From UMGS1781 sp045650705 (lineage in GTDB: Bacteria > Bacillota > Clostridia > TANB77 > CAG-508): a DNA stretch of 17,637 nucleotides. The notes beneath the pieces were generated by a model. The model was not told the DNA's origin. It was given only the letters and a program-made list of their open reading frames with translations, and did not search any database. Below, one piece after another: positions 1 through 5,965 of the stretch; the first letter of the stretch is position 1, and every line of letters starts with the position of its first letter. The DNA lies in NCBI GenBank assembly GCA_045650705.1, contig JAZRRK010000042.1:1-17637 (forward strand), given 5' to 3'. A program made the position numbers and the translations under genes.

Positions 1-2
1 TG

Positions 3-161
3 GCCATCGACGGACAGATCGTTCCCATTAAGTGGGCAAGAGAGGGTCTGCGCTCCAGCTTTACTTATACACTGGAAGATGGCACACCCATCACTCTGGC
101 CACCGGCCGCACCTACGTTGCCATCGTTGGAGATACTGACGTTCCTGCAACATATGAATAA
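3..161 (+). CDS. DUF3048 (YerB-like) protein, C-terminal fragment
   Basis: This is the last 52 codons of a gene that begins left of the window. The reading frame runs from base 3 to a TAA at 159-161. The peptide has the pattern DGQIVPIKW, then LEDGTPITL, then GRTYVAIV. I recognise this as the end of DUF3048, where a G-x-pIxW strand is followed by a D-G-turn and a final G-(K/R)-T-W/Y-V-x-I-V strand. Members are usually lipoproteins on the outer face of the membrane; B. subtilis YerB is the named example and the biochemical role is not established. Codons are G/C-rich (GCC, ATC, CTG, CGC), unlike every gene after base 400, so it probably belongs to a different genome background. The family call is from memory of the pattern and rests on a short fragment. 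Confidence 0.6.
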   Translation, partial: AIDGQIVPIKWAREGLRSSFTYTLEDGTPITLATGRTYVAIVGDTDVPATYE

Positions 162-164
162 GAC

Positions 165-200
165 AAATACCCCGTATGCTTAAGGCATACGGGGTATTTT
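165..200. terminator. Strong bidirectional intrinsic terminator
   Basis: A 15-bp perfect stem pairs 165-179 with 185-199 around a 5-base loop (TTAAG), four bases after the DUF3048 stop codon. The stem has a CCCC/GGGG core and A-runs and T-runs at its two ends, so it can stop transcription from both sides. On the minus strand it directly follows the stop codon (201-203) of the small convergent gene. Confidence 0.9.
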
Positions 201-305
201 CTATTGGTTGTATTGTCGGCGGTTTTCCAAGTGTCCGGAGCGCACCACCGGAGGCTTGGGGTCCTTGACCTCGATGGTAATGGGTTTTTCCTCTTCTTTT
301 CGCAT
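201..305 (-). CDS. Small protein of unknown function, 34 aa
   Basis: This 34-codon frame on minus begins with ATG at 305-303 and ends with TAG at 203-201. A near-perfect ribosome site (minus AAGGAGGT, plus 311-318) lies 6 bases upstream, which is the main reason for calling it. The peptide is highly charged and proline-bearing (starts MRKEEEKPITIEVKDPKPP, ends ENRRQYNQ) with no membrane segment or cysteine. Its codons are G/C-rich like the DUF3048 fragment, and it shares that gene's terminator in convergent orientation. I do not recognise the family. A sigma-A-like promoter is present upstream at 381-407. Confidence 0.6.
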   Translation of the reverse strand: MRKEEEKPITIEVKDPKPPVVRSGHLENRRQYNQ

Positions 306-380
306 AAGAAACCTCCTTTTTTACAAGGTTTCCCCAAAATCTCCGGGATATTCTTTACAGGAAAGAATCTCCGTGATAAA

Positions 381-407
381 ATAATACCATCTATTATGTA
401 ATGTCAA
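381..407 (-). promoter_or_regulatory. Candidate sigma-A promoter for the 34-aa gene
   Basis: On minus, a consensus TTGACA (plus 402-407) is followed by TATTAT (plus 381-386) with a 15-base spacer, or TATTTT (378-383) with an 18-base spacer. It points into the small minus gene. Because it touches the suspected junction near 400, the -35 may straddle the join. Confidence 0.4.
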
Positions 408-739
408 AGATTAATGATAATTATGATATAAATTATTACTTATACAAAATGAATAAAAAAGGAGAAAAAATAAAAAAAATTTGCAAGTTAGATACGAATA
501 TAGATAGAATAAATATGCAATCAGATAAAATATATTATACTGTAACAAAGGATTATGAAACAGATAGTATCTATAGTATAGAATATAATGGAACAAATAA
601 AGAAAAGATAAAGGATTTAAATCCAATTAAAAGTTTAAATATAACAAATAAATGGATTTTCGTAACAACAGTTGATGAAGAATATGATATGGCAATAGAA
701 ATGATATCTATAGATGGAGAAGAAACAATAGAATTATAA
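401..739 (+). CDS. DUF5050-like beta-propeller protein, 3' fragment lacking its start
   Basis: The frame encodes about 112 residues with repeated hydrophobic-aromatic strands of the type KIYYTV....SIYSIEYNGTNKEKI and YYLYKMNKKGEKIKKI. This is the look of DUF5050 / YWTD-like propeller blades, in which a 'what is displayed' strand is followed by a 'value + G-T/D-N/G-K' turn. Such proteins are usually secreted or membrane-anchored in Clostridia. The first ATG (401) has no ribosome site, lies inside the sequence-composition junction, and the frame stays open back to a TAA at 377-379. I therefore read this as the C-terminal part of a longer gene whose 5' part is missing. The next gene starts 25 bases later, so the two were probably co-transcribed. 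Function is unknown; the family call is moderate. Confidence 0.55.
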   Translation: MSKINDNYDINYYLYKMNKKGEKIKKICKLDTNIDRINMQSDKIYYTVTKDYETDSIYSIEYNGTNKEKIKDLNPIKSLNITNKWIFVTTVDEEYDMAIEMISIDGEETIEL

Positions 740-764
740 GTAATTAGTAAAAGGGGTGCTTAAG

Positions 765-2405
765 ATGCAAGTTGATTATAATAATATAATAATTGATGTA
801 AAGGAAAATACAAAAGTTTGTGACTTATTAAAAGAAGAAATTGCAAAGGCAGAATGTAAAGTAATTGCGTGTAAGTTTAATAATGAGATAAAAAATTTAA
901 ATTATGAAATAAAATCTAGTGGAAAATTAGAATTAATAGATTTAAATGATAAAGATGGGATGAGAGTTTATAGAAGAGGTCTTGTTTATATAATTAGTAA
1001 GGCATTTTATGAATTATATCCAGGATGTTTAATAACTATAAATTATCAATTATATAATTCTATGTATTGTAAAGTAGAAAACTTGGAATTAACTGATGAA
1101 GTTATAAATAATGTAAATGCAAGAGTAAAAGAAATCATAGAAAAAAATTTAAGTATAGAAAAAAGAATAATGACAAAGGAAGAGGCTGTAGAGTTCTACA
1201 ATAGAGAAAAGACTTTAAAAGGAAAGCTACAATTAGATTTAAAAGAGAAAAAAGAGGTTACTTTATATTATTGTGAAAATTATTATAACTATTTTTATGG
1301 TGTACTTCCAATATCAACAGGATTTGCTACTACATATAAAATATCAAGATATGATAAAGGTTTTTTAATTAGATATCCTGACCATAAAAATCCAAATGAA
1401 TTAATGGAATTTAAGGATACACCAAAACTATTTTCAACTTTACAAGAATATGAAGATGTTCATGAAATATTGAATGTAAATACTCTATACAAATTAAATA
1501 AAATAATAAAAGAAGATAAGATACAAGAATATATTTTATTAGATGAAGCATTACATGAGAAAAAAATTGCAAGTATTTCAGATACTATTGCAAAAAATAA
1601 TAATATAAAATTAATTGCAATTGCTGGGCCATCTTCTTCTGGAAAAACTACATTTGCAAAAAGATTAGAGTTACAATTAAAACTAAATGGTATAAAACCA
1701 GTCACAATATCTGTAGATAATTATTTTGTAGAAAGAGAAAATACTCCATTAGATGAGGATGGGAAATATGACTTTGAAAGTATAAAAGCAATAGACACAG
1801 AACTACTAAATAATGATTTAGTTAAATTATTAAATGGAGAAGAAATTGATGCTCCAACATTTAACTTTCATACAGGACATAAAGAATATAAAGGAAATAA
1901 GATGAAACTAAATGATGATGAGGTACTAATAATGGAAGGTATTCATTGTTTGAATGATGAATTAACATATCTTATTCCAAAAGAACGTAAATTCAAAATA
2001 TATATTAGTGCATTAACAGTTTTAAATATAGACTATTATAATAGAATATCAACAACAGATACGAGATTAATTAGAAGAACGGTAAGAGATTATAGAACTC
2101 GTGGGTATGATGCAGAACACACATTAGCGATGTGGGCATCTGTAAATAGAGGAGAAGTAAATAATATTTTTAGATTCCAAGAAGAAGCAGATGTAATGTT
2201 TAATTCATCACTTATATATGAATTAAGTGTATTAAAGAAATATGCAATTCCTATATTAAAAGAAGTTGATATTAAATCACCATTGTATTCTGAGGCTAAA
2301 AGACTTATAGCAATGCTTTCATATTTTGAAGATATACCAGATGAAAAAGTACCAACTAATTCATTATTAAGAGAATTTATAGGAGGAAGCATTTTTAAAG
2401 AATAG
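765..2405 (+). CDS. Nucleoside (uridine-like) kinase with ThrRS-like N-terminal region
   Basis: The 546-residue cytoplasmic protein has a C-terminal PRK/uridine-kinase domain. Its Walker A motif is GPSSSGKTTFAKRL near residues 287-300, followed by the SVDNYF segment and MEGIHCLN, as in uridine and phosphoribulokinase-type P-loop kinases. The domain would phosphorylate a nucleoside-like substrate with ATP. The N-terminal ~230 residues resemble a ubiquitin-like TGS fold followed by a ThrRS second-additional-domain fold (YRRGLVYIISKAFYELYPG), without the HxxxH metal pair seen in the true ThrRS of this window. This architecture and the ~550-residue length are standard for clostridial proteins annotated 'nucleoside kinase'; their natural substrate is unsettled. 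I chose ATG 765, with GGGG at 753-756 as ribosome site, over GTG 756, which overlaps that site. Confidence 0.85.
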   Translation: MQVDYNNIIIDVKENTKVCDLLKEEIAKAECKVIACKFNNEIKNLNYEIKSSGKLELIDLNDKDGMRVYRRGLVYIISKAFYELYPGCLITINYQLYNSMYCKVENLELTDEVINNVNARVKEIIEKNLSIEKRIMTKEEAVEFYNREKTLKGKLQLDLKEKKEVTLYYCENYYNYFYGVLPISTGFATTYKISRYDKGFLIRYPDHKNPNELMEFKDTPKLFSTLQEYEDVHEILNVNTLYKLNKIIKEDKIQEYILLDEALHEKKIASISDTIAKNNNIKLIAIAGPSSSGKTTFAKRLELQLKLNGIKPVTISVDNYFVERENTPLDEDGKYDFESIKAIDTELLNNDLVKLLNGEEIDAPTFNFHTGHKEYKGNKMKLNDDEVLIMEGIHCLNDELTYLIPKERKFKIYISALTVLNIDYYNRISTTDTRLIRRTVRDYRTRGYDAEHTLAMWASVNRGEVNNIFRFQEEADVMFNSSLIYELSVLKKYAIPILKEVDIKSPLYSEAKRLIAMLSYFEDIPDEKVPTNSLLREFIGGSIFKE

Positions 2406-2464
2406 TTAATAGTGAATGGTGAATAGTTAAGAATGAATAGTTGCAAAAATGCTTTGCATTTTTG
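2406..2464. repeat. Low-complexity repeat plus hairpin after the kinase gene
   Basis: Immediately after the kinase stop come iterated GAATAGTTAA-like words (2406-2440), then a 9-bp perfect hairpin, CAAAAATGC (2444-2452) with GCATTTTTG (2456-2464). Its 3' arm ends in a T-run, so it may act as a weak terminator. Together with the neighbouring 26-base repeat it looks like a composite intergenic repeat insertion. Confidence 0.5.
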
Positions 2465-2490
2465 GTGTAGGGGCGACCATTGGTCGTCCG
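2465..2490. repeat. 26-base dispersed repeat, copy 1
   Basis: The 26 bases here are identical to 5965-5990. The core is an 8-bp hairpin, GGGCGACC with GGTCGTCC (one G-T pair), around ATT. It is far richer in G/C than its surroundings. A palindrome, TTCTTCGAAGAA, follows at 2491-2502. Confidence 0.85.
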
Positions 2491-2570
2491 TTCTTCGAAG
2501 AAATTTATAAATATAGGGATGGTTATTGGGTCCACCCTGTAAAAATAAAAGAATAAAAGGGAGGAAGATA

Positions 2571-2885
2571 ATGCAAAGTTTATTTACAGAAATAGATGAA
2601 GAATTTATATGTGAAAATTGCGGAAATACTGTACCAAAATTAGGTTACTCATGTAGGAACCATTGCAATAAGTGTTTGCATTCAAAACATGTAGATGTAA
2701 ATCCAGGAGATAGGCAAGAAACCTGTCATGGATTACTAGAGCCTATAGGAGTAGAGATAAGTCCTAAAAAAGGATATGTTATTGTATATAAATGCAAAAA
2801 ATGTGGGGCAATTAGAAGAAATAAAGCTGCAAAAGATGATAACATTGATTTAATAATAAAATTAAGTGCTAATGTAGAAATATAA
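2571..2885 (+). CDS. RNHCP domain protein
   Basis: The 104-residue cytoplasmic protein carries the signature RNHCNKCLHSKHVDVNPGDR, the pattern that names the RNHCP family. It has cysteine pairs that probably bind zinc: CENC near residue 14, CRNHCNKC near 28-35, and CKKC near 80. RNHCP proteins are short and widespread in Firmicutes, and no molecular function is established. The C-terminal half (YKCKKCGAIRRNKAAKDDN) looks like a zinc-ribbon knuckle followed by a basic stretch, suggesting nucleic-acid contact (inference). The start is ATG 2571, with AAGGGAGG at 2558-2565. An upstream in-frame TTG at 2526 has no ribosome site and lies in repeat-like sequence. It converges on htpX across the inverted-repeat element at 2902-3071. 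Confidence 0.85.
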   Translation: MQSLFTEIDEEFICENCGNTVPKLGYSCRNHCNKCLHSKHVDVNPGDRQETCHGLLEPIGVEISPKKGYVIVYKCKKCGAIRRNKAAKDDNIDLIIKLSANVEI

Positions 2886-2901
2886 AAGCAAAAAAAACAA
2901 C

Positions 2902-3071
2902 CCCAAATCATTAAATTATATAAATTTTAACTTGCGGTCTCCAGTCGCGGTGTATTGACTACCAAGATCTAATTTGATTGCTACGATAATTACTATTGGT
3001 ATAATAATTGCACGCCTCCGGCTACTCAAGGGTCGACCTCGTTTGCAATTTATATAATTTAATGATTTGGG
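2902..3071. repeat. Element with 25-bp perfect inverted ends (MITE-like or giant hairpin)
   Basis: Bases 2902-2926 are the exact reverse complement of 3047-3071, with a 120-base interior. The ends are A/T-rich (CCCAAATCATTAAATT...). The interior has patches of much higher G/C (TCCAGTCGCGG, CGCCTCCGGC, GGTCGACC) and a smaller imperfect hairpin near 2978-3008. It has no frame worth calling. It lies between convergent genes and could act as a two-way transcription barrier, or be a non-autonomous mobile element; I see no clear target-site duplication. Confidence 0.75.
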
Positions 3072-3090
3072 TTTTAAATTATATTATTAT

Positions 3091-3990
3091 TTAGTTTATA
3101 TTTTCTAATGCTTCAATTCTTTCATCAATGCTTGGATGTGTATCGAATAATCCAGCTTTTTTCTTTCCATTCTTTTTATCTCTAAAAGGAGTTACTATAA
3201 ATAAATTTGCAGTTGCTTTGTTTGCAGTTTTTAATTCATTTGGATCTCCATCTAGTTTTCTTAATGCAGAGATTAAACCTTGAGGATTTCTTGTAATTTC
3301 TACAGCTGTAGCATCAGCTAAATATTCTCTTCTTCTTGAAAGAGCTAGTTTCATAATTTCACCTATGATAGGAGAAAGAATTAAAAGTATAAGGCCTATA
3401 ATCATTAGAATTGCATTTCCTTTGCTGTCATCATCGCTATCTCTTGCTCCTCCCCAAAATAGAGAACGAGAGAACAAATCAGAAACCATAACTAAAAATC
3501 CAACCATTACTGTAACAACAGAAGTAAGTAATATATCATAGTTTTTTATATGTCCCATTTCATGGGCAATAACACCTTCTAATTCATAATAATCTAATTT
3601 TTCTAATAAACCTGTAGTAACACAAATAATAGAGTGTTCAGGATTTCTACCAGTTGCGAAAGCATTAGGTTGAGGGTCTTCAACAACATAAAGTCTTGGT
3701 CTATGAGATAAACCAGAAGAAATCATAAGAGCATCTAAAATATGAACTATTTTTGTATCTTCTTCCTCTGTTGCAGGACGTGCTTTAGTTACAGAGAGAA
3801 TAATTTTATCGCTATTATAATATGAAGCAAAACTACTTATAACTGAGAAGGTAAGAGCAATTAAAATTGCCATTGGACCACTAAAATCTAAAGCCATGGC
3901 TATATAATAAATAACTAAAGTAACTATAAGGATAAATCCAAAAACAATAATTCCAGATTTAATTTTATTTTTCTTAATATCTTCAAACAT
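3091..3990 (-). CDS. htpX: HtpX-like zinc metalloprotease, M48 family
   Basis: This 299-residue integral membrane protease takes part in quality control of membrane proteins. The catalytic zinc motif HEMGH is at about residues 143-147 and the third ligand E222 sits in RRREYLAD. There are two N-terminal membrane helices (about 12-32 and 38-56) and two more around 155-172 and 192-210, and the protein ends with the usual HPSIDERIEAL. Length and layout match HtpX. I chose ATG 3990-3988 over an in-frame GTG at 3999 because the ribosome site (minus AGGTGA, plus 3996-4001) overlaps that GTG. It is probably monocistronic, with a near-consensus promoter immediately upstream, and faces the RNHCP gene. 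The predicted transcript leader is only about a dozen bases long. Confidence 0.93.
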   Translation of the reverse strand: MFEDIKKNKIKSGIIVFGFILIVTLVIYYIAMALDFSGPMAILIALTFSVISSFASYYNSDKIILSVTKARPATEEEDTKIVHILDALMISSGLSHRPRLYVVEDPQPNAFATGRNPEHSIICVTTGLLEKLDYYELEGVIAHEMGHIKNYDILLTSVVTVMVGFLVMVSDLFSRSLFWGGARDSDDDSKGNAILMIIGLILLILSPIIGEIMKLALSRRREYLADATAVEITRNPQGLISALRKLDGDPNELKTANKATANLFIVTPFRDKKNGKKKAGLFDTHPSIDERIEALENIN

Positions 3991-4007
3991 AAAAATCACC
4001 TGAAATT

Positions 4008-4036
4008 ATTATAACACAAGGAGAATAAAAATACAA
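4008..4036 (-). promoter_or_regulatory. htpX promoter (sigma-A type)
   Basis: On minus, TTGTAT (plus 4031-4036) is followed, after exactly 17 bases, by TATAAT (plus 4008-4013). Transcription would start near 4001, at the edge of the htpX ribosome site. No operator-like (for example CIRCE) repeat is seen. Confidence 0.8.
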
Positions 4037-4068
4037 TTAATAAATATATAGAAAAAAATAAAAAAAGT

Positions 4069-4097
4069 TTGACTTTTTGTAATAGATATAGTATAAT
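4069..4097 (+). promoter_or_regulatory. Antisense (antitoxin) RNA promoter
   Basis: TTGACT (4069-4074), a 17-base spacer and a perfect TATAAT (4092-4097). The -35 and the following TTTTGTA are identical to the toxin promoter on the other strand. Start expected near 4104. Confidence 0.85.
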
Positions 4098-4103
4098 AAC
4101 TAT

Positions 4104-4191
4104 AAAAGCAAGGGTCCACAGAATGTGGTTACCGAAAAGGTATAATTAAGAAATCATATCTCTAACGGCAAGCAGAGGTATGATTTTCTTT
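4104..4191 (+). ncRNA. Candidate type I antitoxin RNA
   Basis: A ~88-nt transcript is bounded by a consensus promoter and an intrinsic terminator. The terminator is a 13-bp stem, 4151-4163 with 4174-4186 (one G-T pair), closed by a 10-base loop and followed by TTTTCTTT. A 5' hairpin forms from CCACA/TGTGG (4116-4128). The RNA has no convincing open frame. Its 3' part runs antisense through the last codons and stop of the minus-strand hydrophobic peptide gene, so it can pair with that mRNA over its whole overlap. Convergent overlap at 3' ends is the arrangement of TxpA/RatA and BsrG/SR4 in B. subtilis (established knowledge). The antitoxin role is inferred. Confidence 0.75.
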
Positions 4192-4349
4192 GTAAAGTAT
4201 TACAGTTAAAACTATAATTAATACAAATGTGATAATAGTAAGACCTACGTTAGTATAAAGTGAAATTATTAATAATTGCAATAGTATATCTTCTAACATT
4301 GCACACCACCTCGCTTTCTATGTAAAGTAGAGATGGTAACCACATTCTG
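4119..4349. repeat. 15-bp inverted repeat framing the toxin-antitoxin locus
   Basis: CAGAATGTGGTTACC at 4119-4133 is repeated exactly on the opposite strand at 4335-4349. A further GCAAGG lies just outside each copy (4108-4113 and 4355-4360). In the toxin mRNA the 5' copy can base-pair with the 3' complement if transcription continues to about 4119. Confidence 0.9.
4162..4299 (-). CDS. Small hydrophobic type I toxin-like peptide, 45 aa
   Basis: The 45-codon frame on minus has ATG at 4299-4297, TAG at 4164-4162 and ribosome site AGGTGG (plus 4306-4311) 6 bases upstream. The peptide begins MLEDILLQLLIISLYT and continues as one almost uninterrupted hydrophobic helix to about residue 36. It ends in a polar, charged tail, YKENHTSACR. 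Size, single membrane span and polar tail fit the TxpA/BsrG class of 'holin-like' type I toxins, which insert into the inner membrane. The final codons lie inside the antisense RNA's terminator hairpin, so coding sequence and terminator are interlocked. It has its own promoter (4371-4399) and a ~65-base leader with a stem masking the ribosome site. The family is inferred from architecture, not from recognisable homology. Confidence 0.78.
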   Translation of the reverse strand: MLEDILLQLLIISLYTNVGLTIITFVLIIVLTVILYKENHTSACR

Positions 4350-4370
4350 CTTTTCCTTGCTACAATGACA

Positions 4371-4399
4371 ATTATATATTGTTTTATACAAAAAGTCAA
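4371..4399 (-). promoter_or_regulatory. Toxin gene promoter
   Basis: On minus, TTGACT (plus 4394-4399), a 17-base spacer and TATAAT (plus 4371-4376); start near 4364. It shares TTGACTTTTTGTA with the antisense promoter. It lies back-to-back with the leader of rsmA, so toxin and rsmA are transcribed divergently. Confidence 0.83.
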
Positions 4400-4447
4400 T
4401 ATTTAAAAATGAAAGTTTTGAAAAATATTATGATAAAAGGAGAATTT

Positions 4448-5287
4448 ATGAGTGTATTAAGAGAAACTAAATTTATAATGAACAAATACAATATAAAAGC
4501 TGATAAAAGTTTAGGACAAAATTTTTTAATAGATGATGAAGCGGTTTCAGGAATAGTAGATGCAGCAAATGTTTCAAAAGAAGATTTGATAATAGAAATA
4601 GGACCAGGACTTGGAACACTTACAAAAGAACTACTTGAAAAAGCCGGAAAAGTAATATGTATAGAACTTGATAAAAGAATGATAGAAATTTTAGAAGATA
4701 GATTTTCAATGTACGACAATTTTAAGGTAATAAATGATGATGTTTTAAAGGTAAACTTACATGAATTAATAGAAAAAGAGAAAGTTGTAAATACAAAGAT
4801 AGTTGCAAATCTACCATATTATATAACAACACCAATAATAATGAAATTATTAGAAGAGAGACTAGATATAGAAACAATAACAGTAATGATCCAAAAAGAA
4901 GTAGCAGATAGATTAGTAACACAGCCAGGCAAAGGAGATACAGGAGCAATAACATATGCAATAAACTACTATACAAATCCAAAAAGAGTATTAGAAGTGC
5001 CAAACACAGCATTCATTCCAGCACCAAAAGTAAATTCAAGTGTGATACAATTAGAAGTATTGAGTGAACCAAAAGTAAAAGTAGAAAATGAAGAAAAACT
5101 ATTTGATTTAATAAAAACAGCATTTATGCAAAAAAGAAAAACACTGGTAAATGCACTAACAAACAGCGGAAAATATGGAAGTAAAGAACAGATAGAAAAG
5201 GATTTAGCAGAACTAAACATAGATTTACGTATAAGGCCAGAAAAATTATCATTAGAACAATTTGCCAAGTTATCAGATTTAATATGA
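4448..5287 (+). CDS. rsmA: 16S rRNA dimethyladenosine transferase
   Basis: The 279-residue enzyme (also KsgA) transfers four methyl groups from S-adenosylmethionine to the two adjacent adenines in the 3'-terminal hairpin of 16S rRNA, late in 30S assembly. The family opening KSLGQNFL lies at residues 20-27, the SAM-binding motif I EIGPGLG at 50-56, and the catalytic NLPYYI at 121-126. FIPAPKVNSSV and a C-terminal helical RNA-binding region follow. Length is normal. The start ATG 4448 is set by AAAGGAGA 5 bases upstream; an earlier in-frame start overlaps the toxin promoter and has no ribosome site. A strong terminator follows at 5291, so it appears to be a single-gene unit. Confidence 0.95.
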   Translation: MSVLRETKFIMNKYNIKADKSLGQNFLIDDEAVSGIVDAANVSKEDLIIEIGPGLGTLTKELLEKAGKVICIELDKRMIEILEDRFSMYDNFKVINDDVLKVNLHELIEKEKVVNTKIVANLPYYITTPIIMKLLEERLDIETITVMIQKEVADRLVTQPGKGDTGAITYAINYYTNPKRVLEVPNTAFIPAPKVNSSVIQLEVLSEPKVKVENEEKLFDLIKTAFMQKRKTLVNALTNSGKYGSKEQIEKDLAELNIDLRIRPEKLSLEQFAKLSDLI

Positions 5288-5290
5288 GTA

Positions 5291-5328
5291 AAAATCGCTT
5301 GAAGGCACTTGACTTCAAGCGATTTTGT
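5291..5328 (+). terminator. Intrinsic terminator after rsmA
   Basis: A 14-bp perfect stem pairs 5291-5304 with 5313-5326 around an 8-base loop, ending in ATTTTG. The -35 of the next gene's promoter starts in its loop. Confidence 0.88.
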
Positions 5329-5336
5329 AGTATAAT
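5309..5336 (+). promoter_or_regulatory. Promoter of the DUF84 gene, nested in the rsmA terminator
   Basis: TTGACT (5309-5314), a 16-base spacer and a perfect TATAAT (5331-5336). The -35 overlaps the loop and first base of the 3' arm of the preceding terminator. The expected start is near 5343, just ahead of the ribosome site AGAGGT. Confidence 0.8.
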
Positions 5337-5361
5337 TAATAAGTAGGAAAAGAGGTAAAAT

Positions 5362-5965
5362 ATGTTAGTTTCAATAGGAAGTAGAAGTATTCCTAAAATA
5401 ACAGCAATAACAAGAGCATTTTCAAGATATCCAGAGCTTTGGGTAGAGAATAGCGATAAAATAGAATATATAATAATGCCAAAAGAAGTAAGAAATGATG
5501 AAAAAACAGGACAAGATAAAGACAATTTTTCAGGCGTTTCATGTAACCCATTAACACTTGAGGAGACAATAAAAGGTGCAAAAAATAGAGCAAAAAATGC
5601 ATTTGAACATGCTGAGGAGAGATGTCGGCACATGTAGCTTCGGAGTGGGAATAGAAGCTGGAATGTATCCAGTTTCAGAAGTTGAAACAGAGTATATGGA
5701 TGCAAGTATTTGTGCAATTTATGATGGAGAAAGATATTATATAGGATTTAGCCCATCATTTGAATATCCACAAAATGCAGTAGACAGAGTATTGCAAGGA
5801 GAAGAGATTGGATATATGCACGATATATTTGGAAACACAGCAAAAGGTAGAAAAGGTGCAATAGGTGTTTTAACTTGCGAGAGAGTTTATAGAGACGAAT
5901 TAGAAGAATATGCAGTAATTATGGCATTAACAAAAATCGTTTCAAAAGATATATATGAAAAATAG
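5362..5965 (+). pseudogene. DUF84 / YjjX-like inosine-xanthosine triphosphatase, frameshifted
   Basis: The family hydrolyses non-canonical purine nucleoside triphosphates (ITP, XTP), keeping them out of nucleic acids. The first frame (5362-5637) gives MLVSIGSRSIPKI, then FSGVSCNPLTLEETIKGAKN. This is the DUF84 opening with its SGV-x-x-P-L-x-x-E-E-T-x-x-G-A core. It runs off-frame into a TAG at 5635. The second frame resumes from 5621 with DVGTCSFGVGIEAG, the conserved G-I-E-(A/G)-G segment, and continues to a normal C-terminus at 5965. Removing one base around 5617-5621 (GAGGAGAGAT) restores about 200 residues. Everything else is intact, so either a recent one-base insertion or a sequencing/assembly error is likely. 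Start ATG 5362 has AGAGGT 7 bases upstream. Confidence 0.85.

Noticed and set aside
401..403. ATG 401 as true start of the propeller-like protein
   Set aside because: It has no ribosome site, lies in the composition junction and a promoter box, and the frame stays open upstream.
4104..4191. Fst/par-type system with complementary 5' repeats
   Set aside because: The shared words are inverted in DNA, so the two RNAs carry identical rather than complementary 5' tags; a TxpA/RatA-like layout fits better.
5124..5717. 197-codon open frame on minus
   Set aside because: It is a shadow of rsmA and the DUF84 gene; leucine/phenylalanine-rich composition comes from A/T-rich antisense codons and no ribosome site is present.
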